Shown here: piece after piece, positions 1-7,167 of the stretch
Numbering within the stretch: position 1 is the stretch's first letter
How the letters are laid out: every line of letters begins with the position of its first letter
NCBI GenBank assembly: GCA_024695145.1
Contig: JAILIS010000036.1
Location: 1-37,978, forward strand
DNA from: Lachnospiraceae bacterium
GTDB lineage: Bacteria; Bacillota; Clostridia; Lachnospirales; Lachnospiraceae
Length of the DNA stretch: 37,978 bases
Reading direction: 5' to 3'
The notes under the pieces: model-generated
Database searches by the model: none
What the model was told of the DNA's origin: nothing
What the model saw: the letters and a program-made list of their open reading frames with translations, nothing else
Position numbers and translations under genes: made by a program

Positions 1-93
1 ATAAGACCCCTTGAAGACGACAAGGTAGATAGGGCATAGGTGTAAGTACAGCAATGTATTCAGCTGAATGTCACTAATCGGTCGAAGGCTTTT
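1..93 (+). rRNA. 23S ribosomal RNA, 3' end (partial)
   Basis: The first ~93 bases carry the conserved 3'-terminal 23S sequence, including GACCCCTTGAAGACGAC and CACTAATCGGTCGAAGGCTT. The gene enters from the left edge, so only the tail is seen. The 3' end is approximate. No 5S rRNA follows: only about 49 nt separate it from the tRNA-Asn gene. Confidence 0.93.
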
Positions 94-142
94 TTGAAGA
101 TGCTCCTTTGTTATCAGTATTTGGTTGTTGAGGTACAATCAT

Positions 143-214
143 TCCTCGATAGCTCAATGGTAGAGCATTCGGCTGTTAACCGAAGGGTTGTTGGTTCGAG
201 CCCAACTCGGGGAG
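143..214 (+). tRNA. tRNA-Asn (GTT)
   Basis: The 7-bp acceptor stem pairs 143-149 with 207-213 (one G-T wobble), and the discriminator is G214. The anticodon loop CTGTTAA at 173-179 places anticodon GTT at 175-177. The T-loop TTCGAGC is present. No CCA is encoded. It is the first of three tRNAs probably co-transcribed with the upstream rRNA. Confidence 0.96.
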
Positions 215-242
215 TAAATGTCGTGAGATGGCATAGATAAAA

Positions 243-314
243 GGCTCCGTGGTCAAGCGGTTAAGACATCGCCCTTTCACGGCGGTAACACGGGTTCGAT
301 TCCCGTCGGAGTCA
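243..314 (+). tRNA. tRNA-Glu (TTC)
   Basis: The acceptor stem pairs 243-249 with 307-313, and the discriminator is A314. The anticodon loop CTTTCAC at 274-280 gives anticodon TTC at 276-278. The T-loop TTCGATT is present. The 3' CCA is not encoded, so a CCA-adding enzyme is needed. Confidence 0.96.
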
Positions 315-361
315 GTATTATTGAAATGAGTTGCGGGTTTCGGCTACATCCCGCTACATAC

Positions 362-432
362 GGTGCCATAGCCAAGTGGTAAGGCATGGGACTGCAACTC
401 CCTGATCGTTGGTTCAAATCCGACTGGCACCT
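362..432 (+). tRNA. tRNA-Cys (GCA)
   Basis: A perfect 7-bp acceptor stem pairs 362-368 with 425-431, and the discriminator is T432, as usual for bacterial tRNA-Cys. The anticodon GCA is at 394-396 in loop CTGCAAC. The T-loop TTCAAAT is present. CCA is not encoded. It is the last gene of the rRNA/tRNA unit. Confidence 0.96.
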
Positions 433-434
433 CT

Positions 435-483
435 AAAAGTCTGATGTTGTTGTAAAAACAATGATGTCGGGCTTTATTTTTTG
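435..483 (+). terminator. Rho-independent terminator of the rRNA/tRNA unit
   Basis: A long hairpin with several G-U pairs forms between AAAGTCTGATGTTGTTGT (435-452) and ACAATGATGTCGGGCTTT (about 458-475). It is followed by ATTTTTTG. It lies directly after tRNA-Cys and before the next protein gene. Confidence 0.8.
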
Positions 484-506
484 TTAAAACACATTAAACT
501 TGACAC

Positions 507-1268
507 ATGAAAAGATATGACCTTGTCGATACATTAAGAGGATTTTCCGTAATAAGCATGATACTCTTCCATGCATGCTGGATCATGAGCTACTTTGGTA
601 TGGCCGTATCCCAGGAACAGATATACGGAACCGGTTTTACAATATGGGAGAGAACCATATGTATAGGATTTATCCTTATTGCGGGTTTTTCCTTTTCATA
701 CGGGCACAACCATTTAAAAAATGCTCTTAAGATATTTGCCGCAGGTCTTGCGATCACGGTGATCACCTGCATTGCAGTTCCCGATATCAGGATAGTGTTC
801 GGGATACTGACTTTTATCGGAACAGCATCTCTTATTATGATCCCGCTTGACAGACTGATACAAAAAACAGCCGGAAGAAATGCCGCATTTTCCATAACAC
901 TGTTTGTGCTGTGTATGCTCATCTTTTTGTTTACTTATAATATTAACAAGGGGTTTCTTGGACTGACAGTAAGATCTTCGATCGATCTTCCGAAAGAACT
1001 GTACAGCGGCTTGGCAGCAACGTTTTTCGGGTTTACCGATCCATCATTTCGCTCTGCCGATTATTTCTCTCTGATCCCATGGATATTTATGTATTTAAGC
1101 GGGTATTTCTTACAGAAGGTCATGCGACTTTTCGGTATTGAAGATAAATATCTGACGAAGGGAGTGCCGGTGTTAAGTTCAGTCGGCAGGCATTCTCTGA
1201 TCATCTATATCATCCATCCGGTCATATTGTTTGCTCTGATCTTTTGTATTTCAATCTTTATGAAGTGA
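507..1268 (+). CDS. DUF1624 / heparan-alpha-glucosaminide N-acetyltransferase-like membrane protein
   Basis: A 253-residue polytopic membrane protein with about six or seven hydrophobic segments. The N-terminal signature RYDLVDTLRGFSVISMILFH is typical of the DUF1624/HGSNAT catalytic-domain superfamily, in which an arginine-aspartate motif precedes the first membrane helix. A late SLIIYIIHP helix also fits. Members are thought to move acyl groups across the membrane, but the substrate cannot be told here. No Shine-Dalgarno sequence is visible before ATG 507; the upstream bases are CATTAAACTTGACAC. The 3' end overlaps the convergent response-regulator gene by 18 bp. It appears to be a single-gene unit after the tRNA terminator. 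Family assignment is fairly sure, function is not. Confidence 0.8.
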   Translation: MKRYDLVDTLRGFSVISMILFHACWIMSYFGMAVSQEQIYGTGFTIWERTICIGFILIAGFSFSYGHNHLKNALKIFAAGLAITVITCIAVPDIRIVFGILTFIGTASLIMIPLDRLIQKTAGRNAAFSITLFVLCMLIFLFTYNINKGFLGLTVRSSIDLPKELYSGLAATFFGFTDPSFRSADYFSLIPWIFMYLSGYFLQKVMRLFGIEDKYLTKGVPVLSSVGRHSLIIYIIHPVILFALIFCISIFMK

Positions 1269-2012
1269 TTCCCTATAAAGGGTCGGAGTGATCCCCACGG
1301 CCTGTTTGAACGATCTGCTGAAATGAAAAGGATCATTATATCCGACACAGGAAGCAACCTGCTGTATAGACAGTTTGTCGTCATTTAACAGCTGCTTGGC
1401 GATTCCCATTCTGTAATTTCTGATATATTTTGACGGAGTGATATTTTCCACCTTATTAAACACCTTGGTCAGATATGACTGGGAAAACCCGAGATTCTGC
1501 GCGACAATACTGAGGTCGAGATCGGAAGAGTAATTCTTCTGAACATAATCTTTGATAAGTGATACTATCTCCTCAGGAGTCATGGATGTATCGGCCGCCC
1601 CTTCGGATCTTGCGATATCAGTGATATCCGTCAGAGACAGTTCGATCTTTTTCAGTACTTTATTCAGTTCTTTCTTATCAACCGGTTTTAAAAGATAGTC
1701 TTCTACACCGCAGTGAAGAGCTTCCTTTGCGTATTCAAAATCAGCATATCCCGTAAGTATGACACATTTCACGTTTCCCATGGTATCATGAATTTTCTCG
1801 GCAAGCTCGAGTCCGGTCATGACAGGCATGGATATATCAGTGAACACAACATCGGGAGTCTGCTCTTCTATTGCATCCAAAGCATCTTTTCCGTTTAAAT
1901 AGATCCCCACAACTTTAAAAGCGGGATTTTCGGATTCGATATGTTTTGCTATGTTATTTGCGATCAACCGTTCATCTTCGGCGATCATCACGCGAAATTT
2001 CCTGTCAGCCAT
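1251..2012 (-). CDS. AraC-type response regulator (YesN-like)
   Basis: A 253-residue regulator with an N-terminal receiver domain (about 5-120) and a C-terminal pair of AraC helix-turn-helices (about 150-250). The acidic pocket is E12/D13, the phospho-acceptor is D59 in the run VVFTDISMP, and the conserved lysine is in LLKPVDK. The C-terminal AraC signature is VGYNDPFHFSRSFKQAVGITPTLYR, described here by its key residues GY, FSR and FK. It overlaps the histidine kinase gene by 8 bp (2005-2012), so the two are translationally coupled. YesM/YesN pairs usually control an adjacent sugar importer, and here the divergent ABC operon at 4002-9378 is the obvious target. No sporulation or other output domain is present. 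Confidence 0.93.
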   Translation of the reverse strand: MADRKFRVMIAEDERLIANNIAKHIESENPAFKVVGIYLNGKDALDAIEEQTPDVVFTDISMPVMTGLELAEKIHDTMGNVKCVILTGYADFEYAKEALHCGVEDYLLKPVDKKELNKVLKKIELSLTDITDIARSEGAADTSMTPEEIVSLIKDYVQKNYSSDLDLSIVAQNLGFSQSYLTKVFNKVENITPSKYIRNYRMGIAKQLLNDDKLSIQQVASCVGYNDPFHFSRSFKQAVGITPTLYRESLHKD

Positions 2013-3861
2013 TTTGCACGCTTTCTTCTGTTTCGCCGGTTTCGCTGTCCGTAAGCTCTCCTCCTATTGTAACAAGCGCTCCGCCTGTTGCATAGTTGCT
2101 TACACGGAAAATGTGTTTCCCGTGATACAGAGTTTTAAAACGTATATATATGTTCATGAGTCCCATTCCATTGATCTCAAGGCTCGGTAACATTCTGGTC
2201 CTGTCGATATAATCGATCTGTTCATTAATCCTGTTAAGATCATCGGCAGAAAATCCCGTGCCGTTATCCCTGACCGATATTTCCCAGTATATCCCCGTCA
2301 TATGTCCGTCTATGTATATTTTCCAAGGAGGAAGAACACTCTTTGTTGAATATTTGATGGAGTTTTCCGCGATCAGCTGGAGGCACAGTTTCGGGATCAT
2401 AAGATTTTCCATCTCATCCGGGATGTTTATTTCGTATATCAGGTCATCCCCGTAACGCATCTTCATGCATTCCAGGTAATCCCGGGCATGTGAGATGTCT
2501 TCTTTAATAGGTACGAGAGGTTCTTTGTCGGATGAAATGTATCTGAGTATCCTGGATATGGTCTGGCACATTGTTGTAACTTCTTCATTCATACCCTCAT
2601 CGGCCATGGCGGAAATGGTCGCAAGCGAATTGTACAGAAAATGAGGATTCATCTGAGACTGCAGGGCAAGTATCTGAGACTGCAGCCGCTGGTTGTTAAG
2701 TGCGATCTCCCTGTCCATTGATGCCCTTGCACGGTCATTCATCTCCACCACGGCAGAATACAGTGTATCAAGTTCTATGACGTTCGTATCTATTTTGTCG
2801 AGTGTTCCGTAAGCAGAGTCATTGCCTGTATGAAGAGAAGCTATATTTGTATACATCTTCTGAAGAGGAGTCGTGATCGCTTTTGAAACAACATAGGACA
2901 GCAACAGTATCAGGACCACAAACACAAAAAAGATTATAAGATTGCTCCTTATAAAATCATAAAGAGGTCTGTATATTTCGCTGTTTTCAACGGATATAAC
3001 GGTTATAAAATCCGAATATGAAGATCCTGTAACAAACAGCTGGGTATCATTGTCATAAGTAAAATGACGGCATGTGTCATCACCGGGAACAGCGGTTTCG
3101 GAGAGAAAGGATTTACAGGCATTGACATCCTCGCTGTTCATGGAGGTATAGATCGTATTATATGCACTGTCAAAAATACATATCTTTTCGTTGTATGCAC
3201 CCGACGCCATTCTTTTCAGATTGGATGCAAGAGATGAGATGGACCGTTTGACTTCTATAACTCCCTGGGGTTTATAAAACGATGACTGATATACCGAGCA
3301 TATTGTAAGGAAACGGGATCCTTCTTCGTATGTGAAGTACTTCTTAAGCCTTTCATCCTGATCGCAGAAAACAATGCTCTTGCCGCTTTTCATCAGACTG
3401 TCATACCATGGCATATCATGAACCGAATCATCGGAATTGGTATTGTCAAGGCCTACCCCTACATATCCGGAGTCAAGGGAATACAGGTATATCTGATCTG
3501 CGGGACGGGATGGCCCCATTATTGCCGTAAGCAGATCCGTCAGAACTTTGATGTTCTGCATTTCCGAATAGCTGTCGTTTTCCTGTGAAACAGATCTGTT
3601 TAAGTATGTCAGGAAATGTTCCTTGACAAGATTGGAATAGGCAACATTCTGCATCACGGTGTTGATGTTTTTGATCTCTTCATCCATGAATGTCGAGATC
3701 GTCAATGTGTTGCTGCTGACGGTTTCAAAAGCACGCGCCTTGATCTTACCGTATTCGGATATGATGAAATAACTCATATATGCCAGAAATACAGCCACTA
3801 TGAGCAAAAAGAAAACAAACTGTAAAGCTGTCTGTACACTTTTTTTACTTCGACCGATCAT
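2005..3861 (-). CDS. Sensor histidine kinase, YesM/LytS type
   Basis: A 618-residue membrane kinase. TM1 is at about 13-34, followed by a large extracellular sensor (about 35-300, probably dCache-like), TM2 at about 304-326, a HAMP linker, a His_kinase domain with H407 in MNPHFLYNSL, and a HATPase domain with an N-box (AENSIKYS) and a G-box (RDNGTGFS). This architecture pairs with AraC-type regulators that sense extracellular sugars. ATG 3861 is preceded by GGAAGGAT at good spacing. The gene is first in a two-gene unit with the regulator and is divergent from the binding-protein gene, with 140 bp of shared control region. The ligand cannot be read from sequence; an oligosaccharide or loaded binding protein is an inference. 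Confidence 0.93.
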   Translation of the reverse strand: MIGRSKKSVQTALQFVFFLLIVAVFLAYMSYFIISEYGKIKARAFETVSSNTLTISTFMDEEIKNINTVMQNVAYSNLVKEHFLTYLNRSVSQENDSYSEMQNIKVLTDLLTAIMGPSRPADQIYLYSLDSGYVGVGLDNTNSDDSVHDMPWYDSLMKSGKSIVFCDQDERLKKYFTYEEGSRFLTICSVYQSSFYKPQGVIEVKRSISSLASNLKRMASGAYNEKICIFDSAYNTIYTSMNSEDVNACKSFLSETAVPGDDTCRHFTYDNDTQLFVTGSSYSDFITVISVENSEIYRPLYDFIRSNLIIFFVFVVLILLLSYVVSKAITTPLQKMYTNIASLHTGNDSAYGTLDKIDTNVIELDTLYSAVVEMNDRARASMDREIALNNQRLQSQILALQSQMNPHFLYNSLATISAMADEGMNEEVTTMCQTISRILRYISSDKEPLVPIKEDISHARDYLECMKMRYGDDLIYEINIPDEMENLMIPKLCLQLIAENSIKYSTKSVLPPWKIYIDGHMTGIYWEISVRDNGTGFSADDLNRINEQIDYIDRTRMLPSLEINGMGLMNIYIRFKTLYHGKHIFRVSNYATGGALVTIGGELTDSETGETEESVQNG

Positions 3862-3949
3862 AGTAATCCTTCCGGTAAAAAATTGACATGTATCATTCCG
3901 ATTTTATCCATTCTCCGTCAAAAGTGATTGTTCTATGATAATCATACTA

Positions 3950-3961
3950 ACAATCGATTGT
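3950..3961. promoter_or_regulatory. 12-bp perfect palindrome, candidate operator
   Basis: ACAATCGATTGT is a perfect palindrome in the control region shared by the divergent kinase and ABC operons, 40 bp before ATG 4002. Its core AATCGATT fits the AANCGNTT half-sites typical of LacI-family operators. It lacks the outer TG/CA of a full cre site. A minus-strand TTGACA (3959-3964) overlaps its edge. Function is inferred only. Confidence 0.4.
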
Positions 3962-4001
3962 CAAATAACGCAGTTTTCAAAAAGGGAAAGAGAGGGTAAA
4001 T

Positions 4002-5384
4002 ATGAAAAAGAGCTTACTTGCATCGGTACTGTCGTTATCTATGATCTTCGGTATGCTTACGGGCTGTGCACAGGCAGCGGCTCCGGCGGCACCGGCAGAT
4101 CAGGGCGCAAAAGAAGAGGCTGCAGCGCAGCAGGAAGAAAGTGAAGATACGGCTGATGACGCGCAGTCCGAAGGATCAGGAGATGATGTTACGATCACAT
4201 TTATGGCAAGCCAGGACTGGATCCAGGATGCCGAAATGGAACTCGGTGAGAAATTTACGGAAGAAACAGGGATCAAGGTTGATTATCAGATAGTTCCTTC
4301 CGATCAGTATGAGAGTCTTCTCATGACCAAGATCAACGCCGGCGAATGTACGGATATCTTTGGCGGACAGAGCTCCAAATTCAGCATTGTAACGCAGTTC
4401 GACGTGGAAAAGAATGCTGTTGATCTTTCAGGTGAGAGCTGGGCAGGTAATGTAGATCCTGCGGCTGCAGACGAACTGTCTGTAGACGGAAAGCTCTACG
4501 GACAGCCTATACAGGACGTATCCGCATGCTGGGCCGTTGCATACAATATCAAGACTTTTGAAGATCTCGGACTTTCCATTCCTACGAATTATGCAGAGTT
4601 CTGTGATGTATGTGATAAGATCATGGCTGCAGGTATAACCCCGATATATGAGTGTGTTTCCGACGGATGGCATCATGTATGCTGGACGGAAGCTGCCATT
4701 GCCGCTACACAGGCGGATCCCGAATATCCCGACAAGCTTAATAACAATACGGCAACATTTGAGGGAAACAAAGAGCTCACGACCATGTTCACACAGTTAA
4801 AGGAAATGGCAGACAAGGGATATATGGGTGACAATTATATGTCAAACCAGTATGCTGATGCACCTGCATCAATAGCAAGCGGTGAATATGCAATGGTCCT
4901 TTACAACCAGGGACTCGGAACAGAAGTAAATGCAGCAGATCCGAGCTTTGATGTTGATAACATAGGATACTTTGTAAATCCTCTGTGTGACAACCAGGCT
5001 CTTAACGTTAACTACTGCGGACCTTCAAGGTTTATTTTCTCAGGCTCCAAGAATGTTGAAGCTGCCAAGAAATATCTTGAGTTCATGGCATCCGATGAAA
5101 GCCTTGCCTATATGACGGAAAACGTAGGAAAGTTCAACCAGCTTCCTTATACAAATGCTCCTTCCGCATATTCAAAGGTAGTTCAGGACTTTTATGACAG
5201 ATATCCCACAAAGGTAGCCGTATTCCAGGCATCGGTCAAGTACTACAATCCCGCATGGATGGATATCGGTGCAGATATGTCGGCAATGTACCTCGGTGAG
5301 ATGACACCCGAAGAAGTGCTCAAAGATATTGACAGACTGAGGGCAGAACAGGCTGCAGCAGATTCGGATCCTGCTTGGCAGTAA
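4002..5384 (+). CDS. Sugar ABC transporter substrate-binding lipoprotein (family 1)
   Basis: A 460-residue lipoprotein. The signal peptide ends at a lipobox LTGC with C22 as the lipidated cysteine, then comes a low-complexity Ala/Glu-rich tether (about 23-65) before the folded domain. The body resembles extracellular solute-binding protein family 1 (maltose/multiple-sugar class): TITFMASQDW, the central ASGEYAMVL and a C-terminal LRAEQ helix. ATG 4002 has AGAGAGGG upstream. It is first in an operon with two permeases and a GH31 glycosidase, so it should capture an oligosaccharide at the outer face of the membrane. A strong hairpin follows the gene and may raise its expression relative to the permeases. 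The sugar ligand cannot be determined. Confidence 0.93.
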   Translation: MKKSLLASVLSLSMIFGMLTGCAQAAAPAAPADQGAKEEAAAQQEESEDTADDAQSEGSGDDVTITFMASQDWIQDAEMELGEKFTEETGIKVDYQIVPSDQYESLLMTKINAGECTDIFGGQSSKFSIVTQFDVEKNAVDLSGESWAGNVDPAAADELSVDGKLYGQPIQDVSACWAVAYNIKTFEDLGLSIPTNYAEFCDVCDKIMAAGITPIYECVSDGWHHVCWTEAAIAATQADPEYPDKLNNNTATFEGNKELTTMFTQLKEMADKGYMGDNYMSNQYADAPASIASGEYAMVLYNQGLGTEVNAADPSFDVDNIGYFVNPLCDNQALNVNYCGPSRFIFSGSKNVEAAKKYLEFMASDESLAYMTENVGKFNQLPYTNAPSAYSKVVQDFYDRYPTKVAVFQASVKYYNPAWMDIGADMSAMYLGEMTPEEVLKDIDRLRAEQAAADSDPAWQ

Positions 5385-5405
5385 ATCAAATACAGATCTG
5401 AAGGC

Positions 5406-5435
5406 GGGGTTGCCTGGCTGTTATCAGGCAACCCC
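5406..5435 (+). terminator. Intercistronic hairpin (partial terminator or mRNA 3'-end stabiliser)
   Basis: An 11-bp perfect stem GGGGTTGCCTG / CAGGCAACCCC with an 8-nt loop lies between the binding-protein gene and the first permease, followed by a weak CAATTTTTG tract. Such hairpins are common after binding-protein genes and give excess binding protein over permease, either by partial termination or by protecting the upstream mRNA. Confidence 0.7.
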
Positions 5436-5458
5436 CAATTTTTGAAAGGTTTTCCGAA

Positions 5459-6337
5459 ATGAATAAAAACAAACTGTATCCGCGCTATTTTGCATTCGGT
5501 GCACTGATAATATATTTTGTTCTTTTCTTCCTTCCGGGGCTTATAGGGATCGGGTACTCATTCACAAACTGGTCTGCATACTCAGATGAACTTCATTATG
5601 TGGGAATGCAGAACTTCAAAACGGTTTTCTCATCAGATGAAAACTATATGAAGATCATAGAAAATACGCTTGAATTTACGCTGATAACAACGATACTAAA
5701 AAACGTTATCGGGCTTGTTTTAGCCCTGCTTCTGACAAAGTCGATCAAACTGCTTAATATGCATCGAGGTATCGTGTTCATGCCGTCTGTATTGTCAACA
5801 CTGATCATCGGTATGATCTTTAAATCGATCCTTGATCCGAAATCTGGACTTCTCAATACTTTTTTCAGATCCATAGGACTTGATTTTCTGGCTCAGAAAT
5901 GGCTCGTATCATCTGAGCTGGCATTCGGATCGGTCATGGCGGTGGATATATGGAGAGGTGTCGGATATATAATGACGATACTGATCGCCGGAATACTGTC
6001 GATATCATCCGATTACTATGAAGCAGCTGCCATAGACGGAGCCGGAGGATGGGCAAAATTCAGATATATCACCTTTCCGCTGATATTGCCTACGCTTGCA
6101 ACAACAACCGTGCTTAACGTGATCTATGGGCTGAAAGTTTTTGATATGGTGTATGCCCTGACCAACGGCGGTCCCGGCAAGGCAACTACGGAAGTTTTGT
6201 ACACGGCGGTGTTCAAGAAGTTCGGAACCGGACAGTATGCAGTAGGTACCGCGCTTTCTTCCGTTATGTTCGTGATAATGATCTTTGTAGGTATTTATAT
6301 GATAAGAGTCATGACCAAAAACGAGGTGGTTGAGTGA
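5459..6337 (+). CDS. Sugar ABC transporter permease, MalF/UgpA-like
   Basis: A 292-residue inner-membrane permease with six predicted helices. The EAA motif is EAAAIDGAGGWAKFRYITFP near residues 190-210; it docks the ATPase. Family membership (binding-protein-dependent transport permease, MsmF/UgpA group) is clear. The preceding GAAAGG gives the ribosome site. It sits 74 bp after the binding-protein gene, beyond the intercistronic hairpin, and its TGA overlaps the start of the next permease, so the two should be made in a fixed ratio. No ATPase gene is in the cluster; in this class a shared MsmK/UgpC-type ATPase encoded elsewhere commonly serves. Confidence 0.94.
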   Translation: MNKNKLYPRYFAFGALIIYFVLFFLPGLIGIGYSFTNWSAYSDELHYVGMQNFKTVFSSDENYMKIIENTLEFTLITTILKNVIGLVLALLLTKSIKLLNMHRGIVFMPSVLSTLIIGMIFKSILDPKSGLLNTFFRSIGLDFLAQKWLVSSELAFGSVMAVDIWRGVGYIMTILIAGILSISSDYYEAAAIDGAGGWAKFRYITFPLILPTLATTTVLNVIYGLKVFDMVYALTNGGPGKATTEVLYTAVFKKFGTGQYAVGTALSSVMFVIMIFVGIYMIRVMTKNEVVE

Positions 6338-7164
6338 TGAGATCGAAAAAAACCATACAGGCTGTTATACGTAATCTGATAGCATGGGTATTTTCGGCAG
6401 TGTGCCTGATCCCGCTCCTGCTGATCCTGTTTAATTCATTAAAAGATAAAAAAGCGGCTGCTTCCATGAACTTAAGGCTTCCGACACTGCCGATACAGTG
6501 GGAGAACTTTATCAAGGTCGTGGAGAAAGGAAAACTTGCGACTTCATTTTTCAACAGTCTTCTGTATTCCGCAGGATCGGTCATACTCTGTGTTTTCTTT
6601 GCCGCACTTGCCGCATATGTGCTTTCGAGAAACCAGACAAAGCTTAATAAGGTTTTGTATCTGTTCCTGGTTCTCGGGATCACATTACCGATAAATTATG
6701 TTGCGCTGACCAAAGTGCTTCAGGTTCTTCATCTGAACAATACCGCACTCGGCATAATACTGCTTTACACATCAATGCAGCTTCCCTTTATGACGTTTCT
6801 TATCCATGGATTTGTTGCCAAAGTCCCCGTGGATCTTGATGAAGCTGCTGTGATAGACGGATGCGGCTCGGTAAGGCTGTTTTTCCTGGTAGTGGCACCT
6901 TTGTTAAAGCCGGCCATTGCAACGGCATCGGTGCTGACTTTTCTCAACACGTGGAATGAATTTGTATCACCGCTCTACTTTCTTAACAGAAGCGAGCAGT
7001 GGCCCATGACATTGTCGGTGTACAATTTCTTCGGAATGTATTTTAAAGACTGGAACCTTGTGTGTGCGGATATCCTTTTGACAAGCCTTCCGGTTCTGCT
7101 TGTGTATCTTCTGGGTCAGAAATATATAGTTTCCGGAATGACTGCCGGTGCGGTAAAGGGGTAG
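6337..7164 (+). CDS. Sugar ABC transporter permease, MalG/UgpE-like
   Basis: A 275-residue permease, partner of the preceding MalF-like protein. The EAA motif is EAAVIDGCGSVRLFFLVVAP, and the C-terminal LGQKYIVSGMTAGAVKG ending is typical of MalG/UgpE proteins. Two starts are possible, GTG 6334 or ATG 6337. I prefer ATG 6337, which sits 7 nt after GAGGTGG and overlaps the upstream TGA by one base. The pair forms the membrane channel for the sugar captured by the lipoprotein at 4002. The GH31 gene begins 3 nt after the stop. Confidence 0.93.
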   Translation: MRSKKTIQAVIRNLIAWVFSAVCLIPLLLILFNSLKDKKAAASMNLRLPTLPIQWENFIKVVEKGKLATSFFNSLLYSAGSVILCVFFAALAAYVLSRNQTKLNKVLYLFLVLGITLPINYVALTKVLQVLHLNNTALGIILLYTSMQLPFMTFLIHGFVAKVPVDLDEAAVIDGCGSVRLFFLVVAPLLKPAIATASVLTFLNTWNEFVSPLYFLNRSEQWPMTLSVYNFFGMYFKDWNLVCADILLTSLPVLLVYLLGQKYIVSGMTAGAVKG

Positions 7165-7167
7165 ATC

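Noticed and set aside
590..922. Open frames on the opposite strand of real genes (for example 590-922, 12621-13286, 17051-17785, 28092-29228)
   Set aside because: They are antisense shadows of well-supported genes, lack ribosome sites and show no recognisable domains.
3945..3966. Catabolite-response (cre) element before the binding-protein gene
   Set aside because: Only the central AANCGNTT fits; the outer TG and CA positions of cre do not match, so it is listed as a general LacI-like operator instead.
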